Below, in pieces: positions 34,366-44,113 of a stretch of 64,000 nucleotides of DNA. The notes under the pieces were generated by a model, which ran no database searches, was not told where the DNA came from, and worked only from the letters and a program-made list of their open reading frames with translations. The position numbers and the translations under genes are program-made. Numbering within the stretch: the first letter of the stretch is position 1; every line of letters starts with the position of its first letter. Source of the stretch: Plantactinospora sp039889035 (GTDB lineage: Bacteria > Actinomycetota > Actinomycetes > Mycobacteriales > Micromonosporaceae); contig JBDQQY010000043.1 in the NCBI GenBank assembly GCA_039889035.1, forward strand, positions 19,289 through 83,288. Reading direction: 5' to 3'.

Positions 34366-35988
34366 ATGGCACCTACCCTTAGCCGCCGTCGCGTCCTGGC
34401 ACTCGGCGCGGCAGCGGGGCTGGGCCCGCTGCTCGGGGCATGCGGCGACGGCGGGTCGAGCTCGTCGAACGGCTCGACCGGGCCGGTCAAGCTGCCCACC
34501 TACAAGCCCGTCACCGCGGCCACGCCCGACCTGGTCGCCGAGCCAACCGGGGTGTCGCCGGGATACTTCACATATCCGACCGCCTCCAGCGCAGCGTCGC
34601 AGCCGGTGCAGGGCGAGGCCGTCACGGCGCTGACGTACACGTACGACCCGATCGCCCCCGCGCTCGGCTCGAACCCCTACTGGCAGAACCTCAACGACAA
34701 ACTCGGCACCGAGCTGAAGATCACGTACGCCGCGTCGGCGGACTACAAGAGCAAGGTCGCCACCACCATCGCCGGTGGCGATCTGCCGGACATGGTCGCT
34801 ATCCAGGGCGTCGTCCAACAGATGCCGGCCATGCTGAAGGCGACATTCACCGACCTGACCGAGTACCTGTCCGGGGACGCGGTCCTTGCCTACCCGAACC
34901 TCGCCGGCCTGCCCACCGATGCCTGGCGCAGCACCGTCTACGACCAACGGATCTGGGGCATCCCGGTGCCGCGGGCACGGATCGGCACCGTGCTGTACAC
35001 CAGGGCCGACCTGCTTGCCAAGGCCGGACTCAGCCTCCAACCCACGTCGTGGGACGAGTTCAAGCAGATGGCGGCCGCGTTGACCGACGAACGGGCCGGC
35101 CGCTGGGCGTTCGGGCAGATCCCGTTCAACACGATCCTGGAGATGAACGGGATTACCGGCAACTGGCCCGGCGGCGCCGGCGCCTGGCAGGCCAAGGACG
35201 GCGTCTTCACCCACACCGGGACCACACCGCAGTTCACGCAGGCCCTCCAGGACACCGTCGAGCTGGTGAAGTCCGGGGTGATACATCCCGACCAGGCGGG
35301 CGCGCCCAACACCAAGCGCAACCAGTGGATGCTGGCCGGCACGACCTCGTTCACCATCGGCCTGTACGCCGGGTGGGGCAAGTTCTACGGCCAGGCCAAA
35401 GACGTGCCCGGCTTCCGCCTGACCGGCATGCTCTCGCCCACCCGGGACGGCAAGGGGACGCAGGTACGCACGCCCGGTCCGACGCTGTCCAGCTTCACCG
35501 CCATCGCCAAGACCGACGACGCCGACCGGATCAAGCAGATCCTCAAGGTCCTCAACTGGTTGTGCTCACCCTTCGGCAGCAGCGAGTACATGGCCCTGCG
35601 GTACGGCGTCGAGGGCCAGACGTTCAACCGCAACGGCTCCGACCCGACCCTCACCGAGGGCGGGCGCAGCCAGACATTCCTGCCCGTGCGGTACCTTGCC
35701 GAGGCATCGCCCGTCATCTACGAGCCCGGCAACCGCCAGGCCGTGCAGGACCAGTACGACCACCAGGTCGCCGGCGTCCCGCTCGCCGTCCCGGACCCGA
35801 CCCTCGGGCTGTACTCGGAGACCGCCGCCAGCAAGGCGCCCAGCGAGCAGCAGGAACTGGACTCGGTCCTGCTGGAGATCCAGCTGGGCAACAAACCCGT
35901 CTCGGCGTGGCAGCCGGCCATCAAGCAGTTCATGGACCGGGTGGGCAACAAAATCAAGGCGGAGTACGAGGAGCAGGCGGGTCGCTGA
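34366..35988 (+). CDS. Extracellular solute-binding lipoprotein of the carbohydrate ABC importer
   Basis: 540 residues from ATG 34366 with AAGGAG upstream. The signal sequence starts with SRRRVLALGAAAG, compatible with Tat export, and the lipobox ends at Cys26 (LLGAC). The mature part is a family 1-like binding protein of the large LipO/YtcQ class that pairs with LplB/LplC permeases and captures oligosaccharides outside the cell. Third of the transport genes; 32 bp after permease 2. Confidence 0.92.
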   Translation: MAPTLSRRRVLALGAAAGLGPLLGACGDGGSSSSNGSTGPVKLPTYKPVTAATPDLVAEPTGVSPGYFTYPTASSAASQPVQGEAVTALTYTYDPIAPALGSNPYWQNLNDKLGTELKITYAASADYKSKVATTIAGGDLPDMVAIQGVVQQMPAMLKATFTDLTEYLSGDAVLAYPNLAGLPTDAWRSTVYDQRIWGIPVPRARIGTVLYTRADLLAKAGLSLQPTSWDEFKQMAAALTDERAGRWAFGQIPFNTILEMNGITGNWPGGAGAWQAKDGVFTHTGTTPQFTQALQDTVELVKSGVIHPDQAGAPNTKRNQWMLAGTTSFTIGLYAGWGKFYGQAKDVPGFRLTGMLSPTRDGKGTQVRTPGPTLSSFTAIAKTDDADRIKQILKVLNWLCSPFGSSEYMALRYGVEGQTFNRNGSDPTLTEGGRSQTFLPVRYLAEASPVIYEPGNRQAVQDQYDHQVAGVPLAVPDPTLGLYSETAASKAPSEQQELDSVLLEIQLGNKPVSAWQPAIKQFMDRVGNKIKAEYEEQAGR

Positions 35989-36166
35989 CGAGCCGGACAC
36001 GGCGGTCGGTCCGGCGTACCCGTTCGGTTCGGCCGTCGAGCCGTGAAGTGCACCCACCCGGGTTGAGCAACACCAGCCGGGCCGCGAACTCCGCGGACTG
36101 TCTTCGGCGCTCGCGGGCGCGGTCGAAGGACTCAGTTAACTCTCACGGGTAAGGGAGAAGACCATA

Positions 36167-39100
36167 GTGAGACGAAGCTATTTTCCCTGGTACACGCAAC
36201 GCCGGGCCCGTGCGGGTGCCGCTGCGGCGCTCGTGCTGGCTCTGGTGGCGACGGTCCTGTCGCCGGGCAGGGCCGCCGCGGCCGACATGTCGGATCTCGG
36301 CGAACTGCTCGACCTGACGCGTCCGGAACTCGCCGCGGTGGCGGCAAAGCTCGCCGCCGGTGATGAAGCGGGCGCCGCGGGCGAGCTTAAGGTGTTCTAC
36401 GCGGGCCGCACCGACGTTAAGTACCTGCCTCCGAGCGCGGACGCGGGCGGCGGCGACGCGAGCGCCGATGAGCTCGCGGCGGGGATCTTCCGGTTCGGCG
36501 CCGAGACCCGCGACTTCTACAACGACGCCGAGCAGCGGATCGACGTCGACTGGCAGGACGCCTGGGGTGGGACGCAGACCACCCCGGGTGGCGCGCAGGT
36601 TTTGATGAGTGACCTCGCGTTCATGCCCAGACTGGTCAGCGCTTACGCGTTCGAGAGTGACCCGGTAAAGCGTGCGGCGTACGCGGCGGCGTGGATGGAC
36701 ATCTCGCTCGACTTCTTCGCCGACAATCAGAGCTGGCCGCAGGGCCGCAACCTGTCGGCCGCCAAGCGGCTTTCACAGCTGGTCAGTGCGTTTTCAGTGT
36801 TCCGGACCGACCCGGGCATCGACGCGAGTGATCTCGTGGCGCACCTGTCCGGCGTGCACGCCACGATGAAGTTCCTCACTGGCGTGATGCAGATACACGT
36901 CGGGAACAACTGGTACGTGTCCATGGCCCGCGCGGTCTACGCGGCAGCCGTGTTTCTGCCCGAGTTCTCGGCATCGCCCGGCTGGGAGTGGTTCGCGGTG
37001 CGCTCGGTCGAGCGGTTCCTGCGCGCGCACGTCAAGGGCGACGGTGTGTACCGCGAGCCGGCGTTCAACTATCAGGCATACGTGGCGGATCTGCTCAACA
37101 CCGTCATCAGATTAGCGGATGCCAACGGGCGGACCCTTCCTGATTCGATCGCCCAGACGGCGGACTGGATTGCGGATTCGCTGTTCGCGACCCGTCAGCC
37201 GAATCTTGAGGTCGCGATGGTGGGCGACTCGCCGAACGCCGATGCTGGTACGGCCGCCATCGGCAGAACCGGCGCCCGCAACTCCTGGCCCGACTTCACC
37301 TGGGTCGCCTCCGGTCGAACGGAGGGGACCGCCCCGACGCTGCCGTCCACGGTGTTTCCGATCAGCTTCGCGGTACAGCGTTCCGGGTGGGACGCCGACG
37401 CGCGGTACATGCTCATCAACAACCAGAATTCCAGCTACACCGCCTCGCATCGGCATCCGGACGACCTCAGCCTGGTGATGGCGGCGTACGGGCGTCCGCT
37501 GATCGTCGACTCCGGAGTGGGGGACTACAGCGCGACTCCGACGAACGACTGGATGCGCCGCACCACCGAGGCGCACAACACCATCGAGGTCGACGGACGC
37601 GCGCAGACCGCCGGCGTCCCCCGCACGACGTCGCTGTGGCGCTCGAACGCGGGCCTCGACATCTACCGCGGTACGACGCAGGGCTACCGGCCAATCGTGC
37701 ACGATCGCGCCGTCTACTTCGTCAAGCCCGGCTACTGGGTCGTCTCCGACGACCTCACCGGTGCCACCGCCGCGCACGATTACCGGCAGCTCTGGCACTT
37801 CCCCGGTGATCCGGTCACCGTCAACCCGAATACGAAGGTCGCCACGGTCGGCTTTGACACCGTGCCCGGAGCCGCACCGGTTGCCGGCGTGCGGCTCGTC
37901 CCGGTGGCCCCGCCCGGCGCCGCGCTCACCCCCACTGTCCACGACGACGGCGCCGTGCGCGTCGGCGATCAGGTACTCACGGACGTCGACTACCTGTCGT
38001 ACGACTGGCGCGCCACTGGGTCGACGGGACTGGACACGGTGGTGGTTCCCGGCAAGGCCGGCGCGGCGCCCGCGGTGACGGCGAGGCGCATCGTTATGCC
38101 CGGGGTGGGTCACTCCGTGGCGACCGCGATGGAAATCGGCCTGCCGGACGCGACCGGACGCTTCTACCTTTCGCGGGAGGCGAATCCCTCGTCGAGGGCG
38201 TTCGGGACCGCCACGACCAACGCCGAGACCGCCTACCTCGAGCGTGCTTCGGGCGGCGGGCTCACCCGGTACGCGTTGACCCGCGGGTCGTCGCTGGTCG
38301 ACCAGGGTGCCACCGTTATCGCCGCATCCGCGCCGGTGTCCGACGTCAGTGTGGAACTGCGAGGCGCGTCCGCCCAGATCTCGCTTGGGGATCCGTTCAC
38401 CGGCACGCTCTCCATCAACGCGCCCAACGTCAACGCGGTCACGGTGAACGGGACCCCGACCGCGTTCACCCGCCAGGGCAACCTCATCACCGTGTCGGTC
38501 CAGGCGTCGTTTTCCCCGACACCCGTGCTCGACGACGAGTTCGCCGATGCCAGCCTGGACCGCACCGTCTACGACTTCAACGGATCCTCTGACGGCTGGA
38601 CGCCGGTGCAGGGCACCTGGGCGCTGACCGGCGCCGGTCCGGACACGCAGTTGGCACAGACCTCGACCGCGGACATTGTGTCGTTCGCGGCGCTGCAAGA
38701 TGTACCGGATGACGTGGTTATGGCCGCGGACATCGTTCCTGGTGTACGCGGCCAGACGACGGCCCGTACCGGTCTCGCGTTCCGCTACCACGATTCCCGA
38801 AACTACTATCGGGCCAATGTACTCAACTCCTCGTCGGGGGCGACGCTGCAGCTCGTGAAGATATACAACGCGACGACCACGATTCTCGCGGAGACCGCAC
38901 TGCCCGTCAGCGCCAACACCCCGCACAAGCTGATCGTTTCCGCGATCGGGAAGCATCTGACCGCCAAAGTCGGCGACACGTCGATCTCCGCGGACGACTC
39001 ACAGTTGCCGACGGGTGGTGCCGCCGCCTTCACACATCGGCGGGCCGCGACCTTCGACAACATCGTGATCAGGGAAGGGATCGATCAGGCCAATTGGCGA

Positions 39101-39661
39101 GCAATAGCAGGGGGTGTGTCCGTCGCCTCGGGTCAGTTGCACCTCACGCCTCCTGCCGGTGGCAGGGCGCACGTCCTAGCCGACTCGACACTGCCGTCGC
39201 GCTTCTCCGAGGCGTGCGACTATGTCGCGGAGACCACGGTCACGATCAACGGATCCGTCGGTAACGCGGGAATCTCGCTGCGAGACACCTCGGACTCGTA
39301 CGGGTACCGGATCCACATTGGCAAGACGAGCGAAGGAACCCGGTACGCGAATATCATCCGCGAGGCTCACGCGTCGGGTCCGGTCGGGGTGGGCTCGGCA
39401 TCAATCAGCGACCCGTTGACAGGCCCCGTTCGACTGGGTGCCGTGATTCACGGCGACCGCATCACCGTGACGTTGAACGGCGTTCAGGTCCTGACGGCTC
39501 GCGACACCGTTGTCCGCAGCGGCGGCGTCGGGCTTTACGCATCCACGCAGAGCACCTTCGAGAGCATCACCGTCGCGCAGTCCTGCCAGCGGGAACGCCT
39601 CCGGCCAAGCGCGCCCGGCGCCAGCAACCGCCCGGACCGCAACGACGGAGCTGCCGGGTAG
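36167..39661 (+). CDS. Secreted heparinase II/III-type polysaccharide lyase with two C-terminal beta domains
   Basis: 1,164 residues, GTG start with AAGGGAGAAG upstream. Signal peptide ends near GRAAAA. An alpha/alpha toroid domain (about 45-400) is followed by the heparinase II/III beta domain, with SHRHPDDLSLVMAAYGRP and AHNTIEVDG, which carry the conserved histidines. After about residue 780 come two LamG/DUF1080-like jelly-roll regions (DGWTPVQGTWALTG and ISLRDTSDSYGYRI) that probably bind glycans. These lyases cleave uronate-containing polysaccharides (heparin, alginate, ulvan-like) by beta-elimination. It lies 178 bp after the binding-protein gene and is likely controlled with it. The exact substrate is unknown. 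Confidence 0.88.
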   Translation: MRRSYFPWYTQRRARAGAAAALVLALVATVLSPGRAAAADMSDLGELLDLTRPELAAVAAKLAAGDEAGAAGELKVFYAGRTDVKYLPPSADAGGGDASADELAAGIFRFGAETRDFYNDAEQRIDVDWQDAWGGTQTTPGGAQVLMSDLAFMPRLVSAYAFESDPVKRAAYAAAWMDISLDFFADNQSWPQGRNLSAAKRLSQLVSAFSVFRTDPGIDASDLVAHLSGVHATMKFLTGVMQIHVGNNWYVSMARAVYAAAVFLPEFSASPGWEWFAVRSVERFLRAHVKGDGVYREPAFNYQAYVADLLNTVIRLADANGRTLPDSIAQTADWIADSLFATRQPNLEVAMVGDSPNADAGTAAIGRTGARNSWPDFTWVASGRTEGTAPTLPSTVFPISFAVQRSGWDADARYMLINNQNSSYTASHRHPDDLSLVMAAYGRPLIVDSGVGDYSATPTNDWMRRTTEAHNTIEVDGRAQTAGVPRTTSLWRSNAGLDIYRGTTQGYRPIVHDRAVYFVKPGYWVVSDDLTGATAAHDYRQLWHFPGDPVTVNPNTKVATVGFDTVPGAAPVAGVRLVPVAPPGAALTPTVHDDGAVRVGDQVLTDVDYLSYDWRATGSTGLDTVVVPGKAGAAPAVTARRIVMPGVGHSVATAMEIGLPDATGRFYLSREANPSSRAFGTATTNAETAYLERASGGGLTRYALTRGSSLVDQGATVIAASAPVSDVSVELRGASAQISLGDPFTGTLSINAPNVNAVTVNGTPTAFTRQGNLITVSVQASFSPTPVLDDEFADASLDRTVYDFNGSSDGWTPVQGTWALTGAGPDTQLAQTSTADIVSFAALQDVPDDVVMAADIVPGVRGQTTARTGLAFRYHDSRNYYRANVLNSSSGATLQLVKIYNATTTILAETALPVSANTPHKLIVSAIGKHLTAKVGDTSISADDSQLPTGGAAAFTHRRAATFDNIVIREGIDQANWRAIAGGVSVASGQLHLTPPAGGRAHVLADSTLPSRFSEACDYVAETTVTINGSVGNAGISLRDTSDSYGYRIHIGKTSEGTRYANIIREAHASGPVGVGSASISDPLTGPVRLGAVIHGDRITVTLNGVQVLTARDTVVRSGGVGLYASTQSTFESITVAQSCQRERLRPSAPGASNRPDRNDGAAG

Positions 39662-39751
39662 CGGCGTTGCCGGCAGCGCGACCGCTGCGGATGGGGAGCC
39701 GAGCCCCGTCGCGCTCGACTCGATCGCCGGCTGTTTCTGCGCAAGGCACGA

Positions 39752-39792
39752 GGTTTGGTGCGCCGCTCACACATACGGCGGCGCACCAAACC
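39752..39792 (+). terminator. Long hairpin between the lyase and dehydrogenase genes
   Basis: A perfect 15-bp stem (GGTTTGGTGCGCCGC with GCGGCGCACCAAACC) has an 11-nt loop; no T tract follows. It could terminate the lyase transcript or stabilise its 3' end. Confidence 0.65.
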
Positions 39793-39875
39793 GTGGTGCC
39801 GGCGCGCCGGCGATGACTCGCGTCGGTACTTCCGGGTCTTTCCCCACTCAGCGTGGCCGATCACGAAGGAGCTGT

Positions 39876-40922
39876 GTGTTGTCCCCATCACCCCGAGCCT
39901 CGTCACCGGTGCTCGCCGACGCGGCGCACCGTCCGTCGGCCCTGCTGGTCATGCCGCGCGACCTGGTCGACGACGTATACGGACCGGAGGAACGTGCCCA
40001 CCTGGACCGCCTGGTCCGCTGGGCCGGCCCGGACGCGACGGTTGAGCAGGTCAGCACGCGACCGGCGCTACTGGCCGACGTCGAGCTGCTCGTCACCGGT
40101 TGGGGCGGCCCCCGCCTGGACCGCACTCTGCTCTCCCACGCGACCAGGCTCCGTGCGGTCTTCTACGGCGGTGGATCGGTGCGGCCGATCGTCACCGACG
40201 AGTTCTGGGCCGCCGGCATCCAGATCGTGTCGGCCGCCGCCGCCAACGCGGTGCCCGTCGCCGAGTTCACATTCGCGCAGGTGACGCTGGCGCTTAAGCA
40301 CGCCCACCGCTTCGAACGCGCGGTACGCCGGCTCGGCCGGTTCCCATCCCAGCCGGCGGCGCCCGGCACGTTCGGCTCGACGGTCGGCATACTGTCACTC
40401 GGCCTGATCGGCCGCCTGGTGGCCCAACGGCTGTCCACACTCGACGTTCATGTGCTTGCCGCCGACCCGTACGTAGACGCCGCGAGTGCGGCCGTTCTCG
40501 GCGTCGAGCTCGTGGGAATCGACGAGCTGTTTCACCGCGCCGACGTAATCACTGTGCACACGCCGTCTCTGCCACAGACCTCGGGACTGATCACCGAGGA
40601 ACTGCTCGCCTCGATGCCCGAGGGTGCCACAATCATCAACACCGCACGCGGTGCGGTGCTGGATGAACCCGCGCTGATCCGGGTCCTGCACCGGCGTCAG
40701 GACGTGTTCGCGCTCCTGGATGTGACCCATCCCGAGCCACCCGAACCGGGCTCGCCGCTCTATACGCTGCCCAACGTGGTGCTCACCCCACACATTGCCG
40801 GCAGTATCGGACTCGAGCGGCGCCGCGTCGGTCGGCTGGTAGTAGACGAGGTCGGTCGCTTCGTCGCGGGCCAGCCGCTGCTACATCAGGTCCGCGCTGC
40901 CGATACGGCGCTACGCGCATGA
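39876..40922 (+). CDS. D-isomer-specific 2-hydroxyacid dehydrogenase family protein
   Basis: 348 residues from the GTG at 39876, which has GAAGGAG four bases upstream; a longer frame back into the lyase gene is a shadow. NAD-binding motif STVGILSLGLIGRLVAQRL, catalytic Arg in NTARGAVLDE, Glu in THPEPPEP and His in LTPHIAGS are all present. Such enzymes reduce 2-keto acids with NAD(P)H in the cytoplasm. Beside a polysaccharide lyase and a pyruvyl transferase-like protein, a substrate among keto-sugar acids from uronate breakdown, or pyruvate, is plausible but not shown. Confidence 0.9.
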   Translation: MLSPSPRASSPVLADAAHRPSALLVMPRDLVDDVYGPEERAHLDRLVRWAGPDATVEQVSTRPALLADVELLVTGWGGPRLDRTLLSHATRLRAVFYGGGSVRPIVTDEFWAAGIQIVSAAAANAVPVAEFTFAQVTLALKHAHRFERAVRRLGRFPSQPAAPGTFGSTVGILSLGLIGRLVAQRLSTLDVHVLAADPYVDAASAAVLGVELVGIDELFHRADVITVHTPSLPQTSGLITEELLASMPEGATIINTARGAVLDEPALIRVLHRRQDVFALLDVTHPEPPEPGSPLYTLPNVVLTPHIAGSIGLERRRVGRLVVDEVGRFVAGQPLLHQVRAADTALRA

Positions 40923-41092
40923 CCGTTCGCCGTCGACGTAGGGTCTGTGGATTGAACGGCTCTGTCGCACAACATTCGGCTCTGTCTCACATTCGGTTTG
41001 CGCCGTGAGGCGTTGTGGTTCGAGCGGAGGTGGAAGACCTGCGCCTTTGGCCTGTCGACTGGTTGGTGGCCCGAGGTTCCCGCGGTGGGCCT

Positions 41093-41290
41093 TCACCCAG
41101 GCCTGCGCCACTGGTGTGGATCCTCGGCGGCAAGGTCGTCTCTGAACAGGCCGATGCCCCATACCCGGTTGAGCGGGCTCGCCTCGACGAGGACTCGGTC
41201 GCCGGTGATGACGAGGAACGCGCGCAGCGGTGGGTGCTGAGTGAACCTGGCCCGGTGGCCGTCGGCCATGGGGCCGTTCGGTGACCGCAT
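41093..41290 (-). pseudogene. C-terminal remnant of a NADAR (YbiA-like) domain protein
   Basis: The minus frame encodes RARFTQHPPLRAFLVITG, VLVEASPLNRVWGIGL and PHQWRRPG, the conserved second half of NADAR domains (N-glycosidases acting on riboflavin intermediates or ADP-ribose derivatives). It then stops before the last helix (usually LLGFALMEVR). The N-terminal half is absent. The rest of the 440-bp gap 40923-41363 holds nothing else I can support. Confidence 0.6.
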
Positions 41291-41363
41291 GTTTGGCACC
41301 AGCGGTAGTTGCCCGGGGAGCCGGGCCGGGCCAAGGCCCGGCCCGGCCTCCCCGGGTGGTTGG

Positions 41364-44057
41364 TCAGTTGCGCAGGCTCCATTGCTGGTTCGTGCCACCG
41401 TTGCACGACCAGAGGATGATCTCTGTGCCGTTGGCGGTGGCGCCGCCGTTGGCGTCGAGGCAGAGTCCGGACTGGGCGTTCGTGACGGTGCCGTTGGGGT
41501 TGGCGTTCCACTGCTGGTTCAGTCCGCCGTGGCAGTCCCAGATGATGACCGTGGTGCCGTTGGTCGTGCCGGCATTGTTCGCGTCCAGGCACTTGTTTCC
41601 GTACACGGTCAGTTGCTTGCCGGCGGTGTAGGTCCACTGCTGGTTCGTGCCGCCGGAGCAGTCCCAGAGCTGAACCTGGGTGCCGTTGGTGGTGGAGGAG
41701 TTCGGCACGTCGACGCAGCGGCCCGACTGCCCACCCACGAGCCGTCCGCCCTGCGGACCGCCGCCGGTGCCCTGCTGCCGGACGATCGAACTCGACTCGG
41801 CCGACCGGTTGCCCTGCGCGTCGAGGACGTAGAGCCGGTACTCACCCTGCGCCGTCGGCACGGCTATGGAGGCGGCGTTGCCGGCCGCCCGGGTCATTGT
41901 CGGGCCGGCGGTGAAGCTGGTCGTACCGGAGGGGGCCAGCCAGACCGTCCGGGTCGCGTCGCCGGTGCTGCGGATCGGGATCGACGAGGTCGTGCTGGTG
42001 ACGAACGTGCTGGCCGGCAGGACGTAGTTCGGCAGGGAGAGGTTGCTCGCCGGGATGATGTCCCGGAACGCGTCCTCGAGGCCGGAGTTGGCGGCGATGC
42101 TGTACGCCGGCGCCGGCCAGACATAGTCGGAGGAGACGAGGATGTCGTGGATCGTACTGTTTGGCAGGTTCTTGTTCGAGACCTTGTTGATCGGGCCGTA
42201 GATCTGCGTGACGCTCAAGTCGTGCTTGCGTCCGAAGTCATCGGAGTTGATGAGCCACGTGACGTTCTTGTCCACGCTGAGCACGTTGTCGCGGAAGGTG
42301 ATGAACGCCGAACCCTCGTCCGGGTGAAGCCCGTACTTGTGGCCGGCGGGAACGCCCTGCAGATAGTTGTTGGTGATCGTCGTCCCCGGCTGGCTGCCCA
42401 GGGTGTAGATGGGGGCGGTGTCGCTGAGCCGCTGCACCGTGTCGATGATGTGGTTGTAGCTGATGTTGTTGTTTCTCGCCGTCGTGGTCGGCCGGTTGGG
42501 TGCGATCGAGCCCGATGACCCGTCGAAGTTCCACCATCCCCAGCCGAGCGTGATGCCCGACCACGGGGCCTTCTCGATCCGGTTGCGCTGGATCGCGACG
42601 GTGTCGACGAAGTACGCCGTGATCGGGCTGTGCCCGTTGAACAGGACGGCGCTGTCGTAGAGGTAGTTGTTCTTGATGTCGATGTTCTTCGGTAGTCCTT
42701 CGGCCTGCGGGGGGTATTTCTCGCGGTTGGTCGACGTGTGGTCGCCGATGTAGACGTGCTGCGGGTGGCCCACGGAGATGGCCGACCCGGCGACGTCGTT
42801 GGTGTGGTTGCCGATCAGCTGCGAGTTCTGCACGTCGTTGACCATGCTGATCCCGTCGGCACCGGTGTGCTGGATCCGGTTGCGCTGCAGGAGGATGCCG
42901 TCGGCGTTCTGGATCTGGATCATGCCCGGAGTAACGTCGACGTTGCGGTAGTAGTAGACGTGGAAGTTCCCCTTCGCGTACGCCTGCGCTCCCAGATTGC
43001 CCTGCTGCGCCTGCTTGAACGAGGATCCGGCCACGTCGAACAGGTTCCAGTCGGAGTGCTGGACCGTGAGGCCGGAGAACGTGACATCGCGGACGTGGCC
43101 GCTCGTCGACGTGCCGGCGACCCGCAGCAGCGTGGTCACGTTGTTCGGCGCGAAGACCGTCGCCGTCGACATGTTCTCGGAACTGGCCTTGTAGTAGTAC
43201 AAGGTCCGGCTGCTCTTGTCGAAGAAGAACTCGCCCGGCGCGTCCAGGAACTCGTAGGCGTTCATGACCTTGTGGCTGCCGCTGACCTGGGCGTTGCCGT
43301 TGAACGCACCCTGGGCGATAGCCGCGCCCGGCTGCTGGAACAGCGCGACCCGGCTCCCACCGTCGGTGGTCACCTGGCGGACCCCCACGATCGCCGTGGT
43401 CCAGGTCGTCGCCGTCTCGATCTCGATGTCGTCCTGGTTGCGGGCGATGGCCGGGAAGTCGACCGAGTTGTACCGGGCGCCGTCGCACTGCGACCCCGAC
43501 TCCCAGGCCCATGCGGCCTGCCCGGCCGTGATGTTGTACGTCCCGTGGCAGCCCGCCGAGTTGATGGTCTTCGAGGCCATGAACGCCCGCTTGTCGTTGA
43601 CGTAGAGCGTCCTCAGTTTGTTGGCCCGGTCGAGCGGAGCCTTCCAGATGTTGCCGCTGTGCTGGCTCCATCCGGTCACCTGGACACCGCCGTCGAGGAT
43701 CGGCGTCTCGCCGGGGTAGGCGGCGTATACGACCCGGTAGCCGTTTGTGCCGGAGTCACCGGGGCCGAACTCGATCGTGCTGCTCACCGGATAGCGTCCG
43801 CCGCGCAGGTACACCTGGATGTCGCCGGACATACTCGCGTTCACCGTACGGACAACATCCCGCGCACGCTGCACGGTTCTGAAGGGTGCCTGGACTGTTC
43901 CCGGGTTGGCGTCGTTGCCATCCGGAGCGACATAGTAGGTCTCCTGCGCGGCGGCCGACGCCGGTAGCTGATCTGCGAGCACGGCTGGCAGCACGGTGGC
44001 GACGAGCACCGCGAGTGCCGGCAACGCCCTCCGAGGGGCGGAAAAGGCTGACTTCAC
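41364..44057 (-). CDS. Secreted right-handed beta-helix protein with C-terminal ricin-type (CBM13) domain
   Basis: 897 residues from the GTG at 44057, with AAAGGAA upstream; the longer frame includes out-of-place ricin-like shadow. Signal peptide (about 8-38). The N-terminal part starts TYYVAPDGNDANPGTVQAPF, usual for DUF1565-type parallel beta-helix carbohydrate enzymes, and the helix coils show NNYL, NRI and NRIEKAPWSGI repeats. A fibronectin/Ig-like linker follows, then a beta-trefoil with three QxW repeats (NQQW). Likely a polysaccharide lyase or glycosidase acting outside the cell on plant or microbial glycans. The next gene upstream carries a close copy of the trefoil. Confidence 0.85.
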   Translation of the reverse strand: MKSAFSAPRRALPALAVLVATVLPAVLADQLPASAAAQETYYVAPDGNDANPGTVQAPFRTVQRARDVVRTVNASMSGDIQVYLRGGRYPVSSTIEFGPGDSGTNGYRVVYAAYPGETPILDGGVQVTGWSQHSGNIWKAPLDRANKLRTLYVNDKRAFMASKTINSAGCHGTYNITAGQAAWAWESGSQCDGARYNSVDFPAIARNQDDIEIETATTWTTAIVGVRQVTTDGGSRVALFQQPGAAIAQGAFNGNAQVSGSHKVMNAYEFLDAPGEFFFDKSSRTLYYYKASSENMSTATVFAPNNVTTLLRVAGTSTSGHVRDVTFSGLTVQHSDWNLFDVAGSSFKQAQQGNLGAQAYAKGNFHVYYYRNVDVTPGMIQIQNADGILLQRNRIQHTGADGISMVNDVQNSQLIGNHTNDVAGSAISVGHPQHVYIGDHTSTNREKYPPQAEGLPKNIDIKNNYLYDSAVLFNGHSPITAYFVDTVAIQRNRIEKAPWSGITLGWGWWNFDGSSGSIAPNRPTTTARNNNISYNHIIDTVQRLSDTAPIYTLGSQPGTTITNNYLQGVPAGHKYGLHPDEGSAFITFRDNVLSVDKNVTWLINSDDFGRKHDLSVTQIYGPINKVSNKNLPNSTIHDILVSSDYVWPAPAYSIAANSGLEDAFRDIIPASNLSLPNYVLPASTFVTSTTSSIPIRSTGDATRTVWLAPSGTTSFTAGPTMTRAAGNAASIAVPTAQGEYRLYVLDAQGNRSAESSSIVRQQGTGGGPQGGRLVGGQSGRCVDVPNSSTTNGTQVQLWDCSGGTNQQWTYTAGKQLTVYGNKCLDANNAGTTNGTTVIIWDCHGGLNQQWNANPNGTVTNAQSGLCLDANGGATANGTEIILWSCNGGTNQQWSLRN

Positions 44058-44113
44058 GTACGGTTCCTTTCGCTCGTCGCCGGCAAAGGCGATGCGAGGT
44101 GCTTGCTCGGCGG

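Noticed and set aside
39510..39875. N-terminal extension of the hydroxyacid dehydrogenase into the lyase gene.
   Set aside because: A good Shine-Dalgarno and GTG at 39876 directly precede the family domain, and the extension crosses the intergenic hairpin.
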